DNA of 64,000 nt from Verrucomicrobiaceae bacterium. GTDB taxonomy: Bacteria; Verrucomicrobiota; Verrucomicrobiia; Verrucomicrobiales; Verrucomicrobiaceae. Below are positions 24,885 to 33,133 of the stretch, piece after piece. Under the pieces are notes generated by a model. The model ran no database searches and had not been told where the DNA came from. It saw nothing but the letters and a program-made list of their open reading frames with translations. Numbering within the stretch: the stretch's first letter is position 1; the number at the start of each line of letters is the position of its first letter. The position numbers were made by a program, and so were the translations under genes. The stretch covers positions 1-64,000 of the forward strand of contig CANIBP010000019.1 in assembly GCA_947466075.1 (NCBI GenBank), in the 5' to 3' direction.

Positions 24885-27800
24885 ATGAGTCCGCTGATCC
24901 GATTCCTCATCCCCTCTTCAGTCGTGTGCCTCGCGCTCACGGCTGCTGCTGCCGATGATGCGGCTGACCGGGCGAAGGCTTATGCGGAGCGGATACACCC
25001 GTTGCTGGTGAAGACCTGCGGGAAATGCCACGGCAAGGAGCCCAAGGACAATGATCTCGACCTCACGAGCCTTGTCATCGCTGAGGCGCTTCTCGCGCAG
25101 CCGAAGGTGCTGGAGGACATTGCTGAGCGGTTGAATGAGGGTGACATGCCGCCAAAGAAGGCTGCGCAGCCGAGTTTGGCTGAACGAGATCAGTTGCTTG
25201 GCTGGATCGGAGCAGCGGTGGATAAGGTGGCGGCAGCACACGCGGGTGACCCTGGGCCGGTGACGCTGCGCCGGCTGACCAATGCGGAGTATGACCATGC
25301 GGTGCGTGATCTCACGGGCGTGGACATGCAGCCGACGCGGGCTGGTGAGTTTGCGCCCGATAGTGTGGGCGGCGAAGGGTTCGCGAACGTGGGTGAGGCC
25401 ATGCCGATGACTCCAGGTTTGGTGGAGCGCTATCATCAGGCCGCGCGCTATGTCGCGGCGCGGGCGGTGTTGTTGCCCACGGGCTTTCGATTTTCGTCTT
25501 CTCCAGATGGTCCTGATTGGACGACAGAGGCTGAGAAGGCACTGCGCAGTTTTCACTCGCGCTACGCCGGGGCCAATGGGGAGCCGCCGCTCGCTGCGCA
25601 TCTCGCGGCGACGTTGAAACATCGCGACCGGCTCACTCGCGGCGGTGCCTCCGCCATCGCGGAAGTCGCGGCGGAGGAGAAACTCAACGCGACTTACCTA
25701 GCCGCGCTCTGGGCCGGACTCAGCGGCAAGCGAGACGCATCTTTGCCAGTAGCGGAACTCGATGCGCAAACGAAGCAATGGGAGAAGAAGGCAGCCCAAG
25801 TGGAAGCCGAGAGGAAACAGCGCCAGTCGGCTCTCGACTCGGCGCGTCAGAAAATCGAGTCGCGCTGGGCTGCGTCGAAACGAGTGCTCGTGGAGTCGAA
25901 GGTTGCGGAAGGGGGCTCGGTCCCCTTCGAGCACAAGGTGTCGGTTCGGCGCGGCGAGCTGCTGCTCCTGACCGTGCTGCCCAACCAAAGCCACGGAGCC
26001 GACAGCACGCTCATCGAATGGACGATCCGCGAAACGACCGGCGATCAGCGAAGCTGGAGCGTCGCCGATGTGATTCCCGATCTGTTGAAGGGCAACCCCA
26101 GGCTGGACAAGCACGGGGCCAGTTGGAGCTTCCTGGAGACGACATCCTCCCCGGTGTTCCTCGCCGAACCGCGCGACAGCAACGGAGGGCGGTCCGAGGT
26201 GAAATCGTGGAGCCTCGGCTCCGAGCCCTCGATCTTCGTGAACACCGCCGCCGAGCCCTTGCAGGTCTGGACGAAGTTGCCCGCACGATCGGTCTTCGTG
26301 CATCCGGGGCCCAAGCGCCCCGTGGCGGTCGCCTGGACAAGCCCGATCGATGCCGAACTTGTGGTCTCAGGCCGTGTCGCCGATGCCCATCCCTCCGGAG
26401 GCGACGGCGTTTCATTCGAACTCTCGCACGTCGCGGCATCGGAGCTGGGCCAAGCGCTGGGTGTGAAGCCTGCCCCCCTGCCAGCTGTCGGCCTCCCGCC
26501 GGACATCATGGGCTTGGTCCGGGAAAAATGGCGCGCGGCCACGACCGATCCCGCACCCGTGCTCGCCGCGATCAAGGCCATGCGGGACAAGTTGTTCTGG
26601 AGCAACTACCGCCGGCATAATGTGCTGGCGGTCGGCAACGGCGTCCCTGCCTGGGTGGACATGCTCCGCGTGGTCGCCCGTGAGCAGGTCCAGGGTGCGG
26701 CCCGCGAACCGATCTTCCGGCTGGTCGCGCGGCAGGTGGCCCCTGCGATGCCGGGCACCTTCGTGGTTTGGGACCGTCTACGGTTGGAGAGCGGCGACGG
26801 GCCCACACTGGTGTTGGCGGAACACGCGGAACTGCGGGAAGCCGTCGAGGCGGCGTGCGGACTCCGGTTTGGCCTTCATCCGCAAGGCCGGCCCGTGCCA
26901 CCGGCCGCCCTGGTCACGGAGGCAGGTTCAGAGGTCCGCATCGACCTGCGGAAGCTGCCAGCGCCGCTCTTGAAGTCGCTCACGCTGCCGCGGTTTATCC
27001 GCGCCGATGTGAGCCTCGATGCCGGCAGCCCGGAGACGGCCACGGTCCAGGCTTTACTGCTCGCTGAGCCGGACCTCATGGACGCCAAGCAGACACGAGA
27101 AGGGCGGATCAACCCCACTTCATGGCGGTCCGGAGACCCACTCATCGCGGACGAGCCCGAGCCGCGGGTCGCGCAGATTGTGCATCCGCGCGTCGCCGCC
27201 GAGCGGGCCCAGCCGGCGGCGGAGTTTCGCGCCCTGTTTCCACCGGCGGTGCTCTTTGAGCCGATCATCCCGCGGGACGCCCAAGGAAGCCTTTTCATGT
27301 TCCACCGCGAGGACGAGCCGCTGCGCCGACTCCTGCTCGATGAGACAGGCCGGGCGGAGCTGGAACGTCTCTGGAGCGAACTGCATTTCCTGCGCGAGGA
27401 TGCGCCCGCCAACACGCTCATGTATGCGGAACTACTGAAGTTGTATTCCCAGAAAGGCCAGGCCCAGATGCACTTCTTCATCCAAACTTTTGAAGAACGC
27501 TTGAAACGGGATGATGCGGCACTCCTCGCCGATCAGGCCGCCGCCGAACCGAAGCACCTCGATGCGCTGCTCACTTTCGCCGCCCGGGCCTGGCGTCGGT
27601 CCCTCGGTGCCGATGAACGCGAAAACATTCTCGCTTCCTACCGCAGTGATCGTGCCGAGGGCATCAAGCACGATCCGGCCCTTCGCGCCGCTCTCGCCCG
27701 CGTGCTGTCATCGCCGTGGTTCCTTTACCGCGTGGAGCAGCCAGCGGACGGACCGCGCTGGCAGCCGGTGACAGGTGATGAGTTGGCCACGCGGCTGAGC

Positions 27801-28808
27801 TTCCTGCTTTGGGACTCGATTCCTGATGACGAACTGCGTGCGGCGGCCCCGCGTCTGCACGAGCCCGCCGTGATGGAGGCGCAGTTGCGTCGGATGATCA
27901 AAGACAGCCGGACGCGCGGCATGGCCGAGGAGTTCGGCGCTCGCTGGCTCGGCGTGCGGGACTTCGTCGCCAACCATGGCCGCAGCTTGAAGGACTTCCC
28001 CGAGTTCACCGACGCCGTGCGTGACGCGCTGGCCGAGGAACCGGTGCGTTTTTTTGAGGACCTGCTCATCAACGACCGCGCGGTGAGCGACGTGATCGCC
28101 ACCGATGCCGTCATCGTCAACGACGTGCTCGCCAAGCACTACGGCATCCCCGGTGTGACGGGGCCGGAGTGGCGTCGTGTGGAAAAAGTCGCCGCCTACG
28201 GTCGCGGCGGTCTGCTGGGACTCGGCGCCGTGCTCGCCAAGCAATCCGCCGCCGCCCGCACCAGCCCCATCAAGCGCGGGGCCTGGGTGGCCCGCATGCT
28301 CGGTGACCGGCTCCCGAATCCCCCGCCGAATGTGCCGCCGCTGCCCGATGTCGTGCCCGCCGGGCTGAGCGTCCGCGAACTGACCGAGCGTCACCGCAAG
28401 GACGCCAACTGCGCCGCCTGCCACGTGCGCATCGATCCGTATGGCATGACGCTGGAGCAGTTCGACGCCATCGGCCGCCTGCGGCCCGCCAGCGCGCTGA
28501 AGCCCGGCGAGAGCCGTGCGACATTGCGCGACGGCACCGATGTCCATGACTTCACCGGCCTACGAAACTACATCGCCGGCCCACGGCGCGAGGACTTGCT
28601 GCGCACACTCGCCCGCAAGCTGACCGGCTACGCCCTGAGCCGCGCCGTGCTGCCCTCAGACCGCGCGCTGGTTGATGAAGTCACCAAGACCATGATTGCC
28701 GGCGGACGCTGGTCGGACGCCCTGCTCGTCATCGTCCGCAGCGAGCCCTTCCGCTGCATCCGGCCCGCTGACGGGGCGATGAAGTCGGCAGACAACCGCA
28801 CGAAATGA
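24885..28808 (+). CDS. Secreted DUF1592-family haem protein (DUF1587/1592/1588/1585)
   Basis: 1307 residues. Signal peptide ('IPSSVVCLALTAAAADD'); N-terminal cytochrome c-like motif 'CGKCH' near 45; DUF1587 with 'LRRLTNAEYDHAVRDLTGVD' (about 128-147); a long middle region (about 200-840) with an Ala/Glu/Lys/Arg coiled stretch and beta-rich inserts; DUF1595/DUF1592 with 'LSFLLWDSIPDDELRAAAP'; DUF1588 with a second haem-type motif 'NCAACHVRIDPYGM' near 1174; DUF1585 at the C-terminus. These are abundant planctomycetal/verrucomicrobial surface or periplasmic proteins of unknown activity, usually paired with DUF1552 genes. A paralogue is at 33134. Here the nearest DUF1552 gene is three genes away. 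Confidence 0.85.
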   Translation: MSPLIRFLIPSSVVCLALTAAAADDAADRAKAYAERIHPLLVKTCGKCHGKEPKDNDLDLTSLVIAEALLAQPKVLEDIAERLNEGDMPPKKAAQPSLAERDQLLGWIGAAVDKVAAAHAGDPGPVTLRRLTNAEYDHAVRDLTGVDMQPTRAGEFAPDSVGGEGFANVGEAMPMTPGLVERYHQAARYVAARAVLLPTGFRFSSSPDGPDWTTEAEKALRSFHSRYAGANGEPPLAAHLAATLKHRDRLTRGGASAIAEVAAEEKLNATYLAALWAGLSGKRDASLPVAELDAQTKQWEKKAAQVEAERKQRQSALDSARQKIESRWAASKRVLVESKVAEGGSVPFEHKVSVRRGELLLLTVLPNQSHGADSTLIEWTIRETTGDQRSWSVADVIPDLLKGNPRLDKHGASWSFLETTSSPVFLAEPRDSNGGRSEVKSWSLGSEPSIFVNTAAEPLQVWTKLPARSVFVHPGPKRPVAVAWTSPIDAELVVSGRVADAHPSGGDGVSFELSHVAASELGQALGVKPAPLPAVGLPPDIMGLVREKWRAATTDPAPVLAAIKAMRDKLFWSNYRRHNVLAVGNGVPAWVDMLRVVAREQVQGAAREPIFRLVARQVAPAMPGTFVVWDRLRLESGDGPTLVLAEHAELREAVEAACGLRFGLHPQGRPVPPAALVTEAGSEVRIDLRKLPAPLLKSLTLPRFIRADVSLDAGSPETATVQALLLAEPDLMDAKQTREGRINPTSWRSGDPLIADEPEPRVAQIVHPRVAAERAQPAAEFRALFPPAVLFEPIIPRDAQGSLFMFHREDEPLRRLLLDETGRAELERLWSELHFLREDAPANTLMYAELLKLYSQKGQAQMHFFIQTFEERLKRDDAALLADQAAAEPKHLDALLTFAARAWRRSLGADERENILASYRSDRAEGIKHDPALRAALARVLSSPWFLYRVEQPADGPRWQPVTGDELATRLSFLLWDSIPDDELRAAAPRLHEPAVMEAQLRRMIKDSRTRGMAEEFGARWLGVRDFVANHGRSLKDFPEFTDAVRDALAEEPVRFFEDLLINDRAVSDVIATDAVIVNDVLAKHYGIPGVTGPEWRRVEKVAAYGRGGLLGLGAVLAKQSAAARTSPIKRGAWVARMLGDRLPNPPPNVPPLPDVVPAGLSVRELTERHRKDANCAACHVRIDPYGMTLEQFDAIGRLRPASALKPGESRATLRDGTDVHDFTGLRNYIAGPRREDLLRTLARKLTGYALSRAVLPSDRALVDEVTKTMIAGGRWSDALLVIVRSEPFRCIRPADGAMKSADNRTK

Positions 28809-28815
28809 AGGACGC

Positions 28816-30723
28816 ATGAGAACCACCGTCACACTCCTCACCGCCCGGCTGCTTGCGCCGTTGGCCGCATTGCACGCTTCTGACACCCTGCCAAGTCAGG
28901 GAACAAGCCACGTCATCGTGCCCCACTCGAAGGAGGCCGCCCGCAATGGCGAGGCGTCGTTGATCGATCTGCGGGATGGCTCGCTGCTGCTGATGTATGG
29001 AGCCCATCAGAAAAGCGGAGACTGGGATCGCGGGGAGATCCGCCAGATGCGATCCCGCGACGAGGGCAAGACCTGGTCCACGCCCGAGACCGTCTTCAGC
29101 GATGCGAAGCGTTCGTTGTTTCAAGTCGCCTTCGCGCGACTGGCCAACGGCGATCTCGGCCTGACCCACACCTCGCTCGCCAATGGCCGCGATGCCTTCA
29201 AGGTCTTCCGCCGCTCGACGGACGAGGGCCAGACTTGGTCGGAGCCGCTGAAGATCAGCGATGCTTCACACGAATACACCACCGGCCCCTGGGACAAGCT
29301 CTACGTGCTGGCGAGCGGGCGGGTCATTGCGCTGTTGCACTGCAACATGAAACCGGATGCGAAGAAGCAGGGCGGCCCGCTGGGCGTTTACACCGTTTAC
29401 TCCGACGACCACGGGCAGACGTGGACTCGCTCGCCACTCAATGAAGTGCTGCATGTGTCTGACAATCCGCTCAAGAAGCACGAATGGGGTTTCTGGGAAC
29501 CGGCGCTGGTCGAGCACGCTTCGGCGAAGCTGCTCATGCTGGGCCGCACCACGACGGGTTGGCTATGGGAGAGTCGTTCGGATGACAACGGCACGACGTG
29601 GAGCGCGCCCGTGCAGTCCACCGTGCCCAATCCCGTCGCACCACCTGTGCTAACGCGTGTCCCTGGCACGGACACGCTCGCGCTCATCCACAATCCCGAC
29701 GTGAAACTAAGCGACAGTTGGCACGGCGGCGAACGCGTCGCCCTCGCCTTCCGCACCAGCCAGGACAGTGGTCGCACCTGGTCCGCGCCCACGGACATCT
29801 ATCGCGCACCGAACAACCAACTGTGGGTGGACTATCCCGCCGTGCGATGGGTCAAAGGCCAGTTGCACCTCGTCTGGCGGCACATCGTCAAAGCAAACCC
29901 AGCCAGCGGACCGGGTGGCACGAGCCTCTACCACCACGTCCTGCCGCGCGAGACTTTCGAAGCACGGACCGCGCTGAAGAAGTCCGCTGAATCCAACGCC
30001 AAGCCCCTGCTCATCCTGCCGCTCGGCGACAGCATCACGCGCGGCTCCTACCTCGCGAAGATTGATGGTAAATCCACCGGCCTTCCGCATCCTGATGCCG
30101 GCGGTTGGCGCAAGCCGCTCCAAGACAAGCTGCGTGTTGTCGGCATCGCGTATGATTTTGTCGGCGAACTCAACTACGCCGCCTTCGGTCGCGATGGTGT
30201 GGTCGATCCGCAGTTTGATCCCGATCATCACGGCCTCGCTGGCTTCAGCAACGCGGGCATTCTCAAAGGCGGCGTGGTGCCGACATTGCCGGATGCACTG
30301 GCACAGTTGGGCGTGAAGCAAGTCACCGTCCCCGGCATCGTGGACGTGCTCAAGAAGCATCAGCCCGACATCATCTTGCTCATGTCCGGCGCGAACGGTT
30401 TCGATGCGCCCGCGCGCGACCGGCTCATCCACACCATCGGCGATACGAGCGCTGCGCATCTATTCGTCGCCACCATCCTCCTGCAGAAAGCCCCGCGCGC
30501 CGGCTGGGAGAAAGTGGATGCCTACAACGCCTCGCTGCCCGCCATCGTCGCCGCGCAGAAGGCCGCTGGCAAACGCATCACGCTCGTGGACATGCACGCC
30601 GCCATCACGGCGGATGATTTGTTGCCGGACGGTGTCCATCCCAACCAGAGGGGCATGGACAAGATGGCCGTGACTTGGTTCGCGGCTTTCCGCGCCTCGT
30701 TGAAGCAAACAAATCGGCCATGA
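28816..30723 (+). CDS. Secreted sialidase-like propeller fused to an SGNH hydrolase
   Basis: 635 residues. Leader 'LLTARLLAPLAALHA', then a BNR propeller (about 25-385) with Asp-box-like elements 'SRDEGKTWSTPE', 'STDEGQTWSEPL', 'SDDHGQTWTRSP', 'SQDSGRTWSAPT'. An SGNH/GDSL esterase domain (about 395-630) follows: block I 'LPLGDSITRG' near 400, an Asn block 'SGANGFD', and block V 'DGVHPNQRG' near 605 with the Asp-x-x-His pair. The combination suggests removal of an O-acyl group and a terminal sugar from the same glycan, such as O-acetylated sialic-acid-like residues. Stop overlaps the next ATG. Confidence 0.8.
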   Translation: MRTTVTLLTARLLAPLAALHASDTLPSQGTSHVIVPHSKEAARNGEASLIDLRDGSLLLMYGAHQKSGDWDRGEIRQMRSRDEGKTWSTPETVFSDAKRSLFQVAFARLANGDLGLTHTSLANGRDAFKVFRRSTDEGQTWSEPLKISDASHEYTTGPWDKLYVLASGRVIALLHCNMKPDAKKQGGPLGVYTVYSDDHGQTWTRSPLNEVLHVSDNPLKKHEWGFWEPALVEHASAKLLMLGRTTTGWLWESRSDDNGTTWSAPVQSTVPNPVAPPVLTRVPGTDTLALIHNPDVKLSDSWHGGERVALAFRTSQDSGRTWSAPTDIYRAPNNQLWVDYPAVRWVKGQLHLVWRHIVKANPASGPGGTSLYHHVLPRETFEARTALKKSAESNAKPLLILPLGDSITRGSYLAKIDGKSTGLPHPDAGGWRKPLQDKLRVVGIAYDFVGELNYAAFGRDGVVDPQFDPDHHGLAGFSNAGILKGGVVPTLPDALAQLGVKQVTVPGIVDVLKKHQPDIILLMSGANGFDAPARDRLIHTIGDTSAAHLFVATILLQKAPRAGWEKVDAYNASLPAIVAAQKAAGKRITLVDMHAAITADDLLPDGVHPNQRGMDKMAVTWFAAFRASLKQTNRP

Positions 30724-31562
30724 AACCCACCCTCACCCTCCTCACCGCCCTGCTGCTGGTTCCGCTGGCTGCGCTCCACGCCGCTGATGTGCCCGCGCCT
30801 GCATCTGATCTGAAGCCTGGCACCAGGATGATTCTGAAGTTCCCGGAACTGCCGCAGACAATCTATGCGATGCAGTCGGGACAGGAGGCCGTGACGCAGG
30901 CGTATCTCGCGCTGCCGGAAAACTACTCGCCAGAGCGGAAGTTCCCGCTGTTTGTCTTCCTCTACGGCGGACACGGAGGGCCAGGCGCGGGTCCGGGACG
31001 CGGACAGCAGATCATGGTGAACAAGGATTGCATCTTCGTGAACCTGCCGCTCTTCAAAGCCAAGTTCGATCCCACCGGCCCCTTCAAAGGACTGCTCATC
31101 ACCACCGAGCAAGACGGCGAGACGATTTGCCGGGCTTACAACGCGATGCTGAAGAAAGTCTATGCCACCGTCCCGAACATCGACACCGCGCACAACATCA
31201 TCGGCGGCATGTCGAACGGCGGGCACTCCATTGTCGCGATGTTTGAGCAAGGTGACGCCTATCTCATGAGCACTTTCCAGAACCTCGTGCTCATCGAGGG
31301 CGGCTGGTATTCGATCAAAACCTTCGACCGCTACAAAGGCAAAGCCATCCTCTATTTGCACGGCGACTACGCCGGGCAAAACGACTGGCTGGGAAAGAAG
31401 ATGCGCGAGGATCTGCCGAAGGCCGTCAAAAAGCTCGAAGACGCCATCGCCGCCAACCAACTCAACGCCACCGGCCTCGTGATGAAGGACACCGGCCACG
31501 ACATGCCGACGAAGTTTGATGCCGATGTCAAAGCGTGGGTGCTGAAACAACTCGCTCACTAG
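30720..31562 (+). CDS. Secreted alpha/beta-hydrolase (esterase-like)
   Basis: 280 residues from the ATG at 30720, which overlaps the stop of the preceding fusion gene. It carries the most typical form of the local leader ('TLTLLTALLLVPLAALHAAD'). The mature part has an oxyanion-type 'VFLYGGHGGPGAGPG' and a nucleophile elbow 'GGMSNGGHS' (Ser), with His in 'DTGHDMPTKF' close to the C-terminus. This pattern is that of PHB-depolymerase/feruloyl-esterase-like hydrolases. Likely a periplasmic deacylase working with the SGNH domain encoded just upstream. Confidence 0.7.
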   Translation: MKPTLTLLTALLLVPLAALHAADVPAPASDLKPGTRMILKFPELPQTIYAMQSGQEAVTQAYLALPENYSPERKFPLFVFLYGGHGGPGAGPGRGQQIMVNKDCIFVNLPLFKAKFDPTGPFKGLLITTEQDGETICRAYNAMLKKVYATVPNIDTAHNIIGGMSNGGHSIVAMFEQGDAYLMSTFQNLVLIEGGWYSIKTFDRYKGKAILYLHGDYAGQNDWLGKKMREDLPKAVKKLEDAIAANQLNATGLVMKDTGHDMPTKFDADVKAWVLKQLAH

Positions 31563-31594
31563 CTCACGATGCCGAACAGACACAATCTCAAACC

Positions 31595-31705
31595 ATGAAA
31601 CACACCCTCACAGTTGCCTGCTTCTTTTTGAAATCAGCTTGGCAGGCTGTCTCCCTTCGGTCGGCTCTCACCGCCCTGCTGCTCGCGCCGCTGGCCGAGT
31701 TGTAG
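31595..31705 (+). pseudogene. Orphan signal-peptide cassette with an in-frame insertion
   Basis: A 36-codon reading frame starts as the common leader ('MKHTLT'), is interrupted by about 18 foreign codons ('VACFFLKSAWQAVSLRSA'), resumes the leader ('LTALLLAPLAEL') and stops at TAG with no mature protein. The insertion contains a GCCTGC/GCAGGC inverted pair. The next gene, DUF1552, has its own Tat signal starting 78 bases further on. So this is a leader without a gene, either a relic of a deleted gene or a mobile leader copy. Confidence 0.7.
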
Positions 31706-31782
31706 GCTTCGCACGTCAAAACTCCGCGCTTCGTCATCGCAACCTTTTCCACATCCGCTCAATCCCAACCCCAACACCACCC

Positions 31783-33087
31783 ATGAACATCCAACGCAAC
31801 CACTGGCTCATCAGCCGCCGCCACGCGCTTCGCGGCATCGGGGCGACACTCGCATTGCCTTTGCTCGATTGCATGAAACCGGCTCGGGCCGCCGCCGCGA
31901 GCGCCGCCAGCCTGCCGCCGACGCGCACGCTCGTCACCTTCACCGGCATGGGTTTCCACTCGAAGCATTGGTGGGCCAAGGGCGACGGTGCGGCGATGGA
32001 AATCGGACCCTGCCTGAAGCCGCTGGAGTCTTGGAAGGAGCGCATGGTCTTCCTACGCGGCCTGTGGAACGAGCAGGCGAATAACGGGATCATCCACTGC
32101 ATGCAAACAGGCAACATGCTCAGCGGCGCGGCCATGGCGAAGAACGAAGTCCACACGGGGGTCAGCTTTGACCAAGTGATGGCGCGGCAGATCGGCGACC
32201 GCACCCGGCTGCCTTCGCTGGTGCTCGGTTGCGAGGAAGCGATGCCCGGCCTCCAGGACGGGCATCCGCTGCTCTACGGCTCGCACATTTCGTGGAGTTC
32301 ACCGGTGTCGCCAACCTGGACCGAAACGCGGCCCGCGCTCGCCTTTGACCAGCTCTTTCGCACCGAGCGCAACCGCGATGACCGCCGCGTCGTCGATGCC
32401 GTGCTCGATGACGCGAAGTCCCTGCAACGCAAGCTCTCCAGCGCGGACCGCCAGCGCTTTGAGGAGTATATCGGCTCCGTCCACGAGATCGAGGGCCGCA
32501 TCAAACGGGCCGGCAAGGAACGCGCGGCCGGTGAATGGAAACCGACCCTCACCAGCCCCGATCGCCCGCGCCCTGCCGACGGGATCCCGGCGGATCTTCC
32601 GGAGTATTGGAAGCTCATGAATGACATCCTCATTCTTGCCTTCCGCACGGACTCCACGCGCATCGCCACCATGAAATACTGCAACGACGCCTCCAACATC
32701 GTGCACGCGCACCTCGGCATCCGCGATCACCATCACTACATCGCCCACTCGCAGCCGGACGATCTCATCACGCTCAACCAGTTCTTCATGTCGCAGCTCG
32801 CCTACCTCTGCCAGCGCATGTCCGAGATCAAGGAAGGCGACAGCACATTGCTCGACAACACCGCCATCATGCACTGCTCCAGCATGCTGCACGGCAACCA
32901 TGAGTCCAAGCAGTTGCCAGTGATCCTGCTAGGCGGTGCGAGTGGGAATCTTCGCGGCGGTCGCGTGCTCGATTACCTCGACAAACCCAACCGCCGCATG
33001 TGCAGCCTCTTCCTCAACCTCATGGACTGGGGCGGCTTGAAGCTCGATCGCTTCAACGATTCAACCGAACGGCTAGCGGGTATCTGA
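31783..33087 (+). CDS. DUF1552-family protein, Tat-exported
   Basis: 434 residues from the ATG at 31783; upstream extension in the track is the orphan leader region. Twin-arginine-type signal ('ISRRHALRGIGATLALPLLD'), then the family body: 'TFTGMGFHSKHWWAKGDG', 'FLRGLWNEQANNGIIHCMQT', 'SFDQVMARQIGDRTRLPSLV', and near the end 'LLDNTAIMHCSSMLHGNHES' and 'ILLGGASGNLRGGRVLDYLD'. DUF1552 proteins are related in fold to the alkaline-phosphatase/DUF1501 group and occur beside DUF1592 genes in PVC bacteria. The enzymatic role is unknown. The DUF1592 gene follows after 46 bases. Confidence 0.85.
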   Translation: MNIQRNHWLISRRHALRGIGATLALPLLDCMKPARAAAASAASLPPTRTLVTFTGMGFHSKHWWAKGDGAAMEIGPCLKPLESWKERMVFLRGLWNEQANNGIIHCMQTGNMLSGAAMAKNEVHTGVSFDQVMARQIGDRTRLPSLVLGCEEAMPGLQDGHPLLYGSHISWSSPVSPTWTETRPALAFDQLFRTERNRDDRRVVDAVLDDAKSLQRKLSSADRQRFEEYIGSVHEIEGRIKRAGKERAAGEWKPTLTSPDRPRPADGIPADLPEYWKLMNDILILAFRTDSTRIATMKYCNDASNIVHAHLGIRDHHHYIAHSQPDDLITLNQFFMSQLAYLCQRMSEIKEGDSTLLDNTAIMHCSSMLHGNHESKQLPVILLGGASGNLRGGRVLDYLDKPNRRMCSLFLNLMDWGGLKLDRFNDSTERLAGI

Positions 33088-33133
33088 ACCGCACCATCAC
33101 CACCACTTTCCATCCAATACTGGGGCTCCAACC

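Noticed and set aside
29660-29682. GCGTGTCC/GGACACGC inverted repeat in the sialidase-SGNH gene as another element E
   Set aside because: It encodes 'RVPGTDTLA', a segment that is normal for the propeller family, and has no second hairpin.
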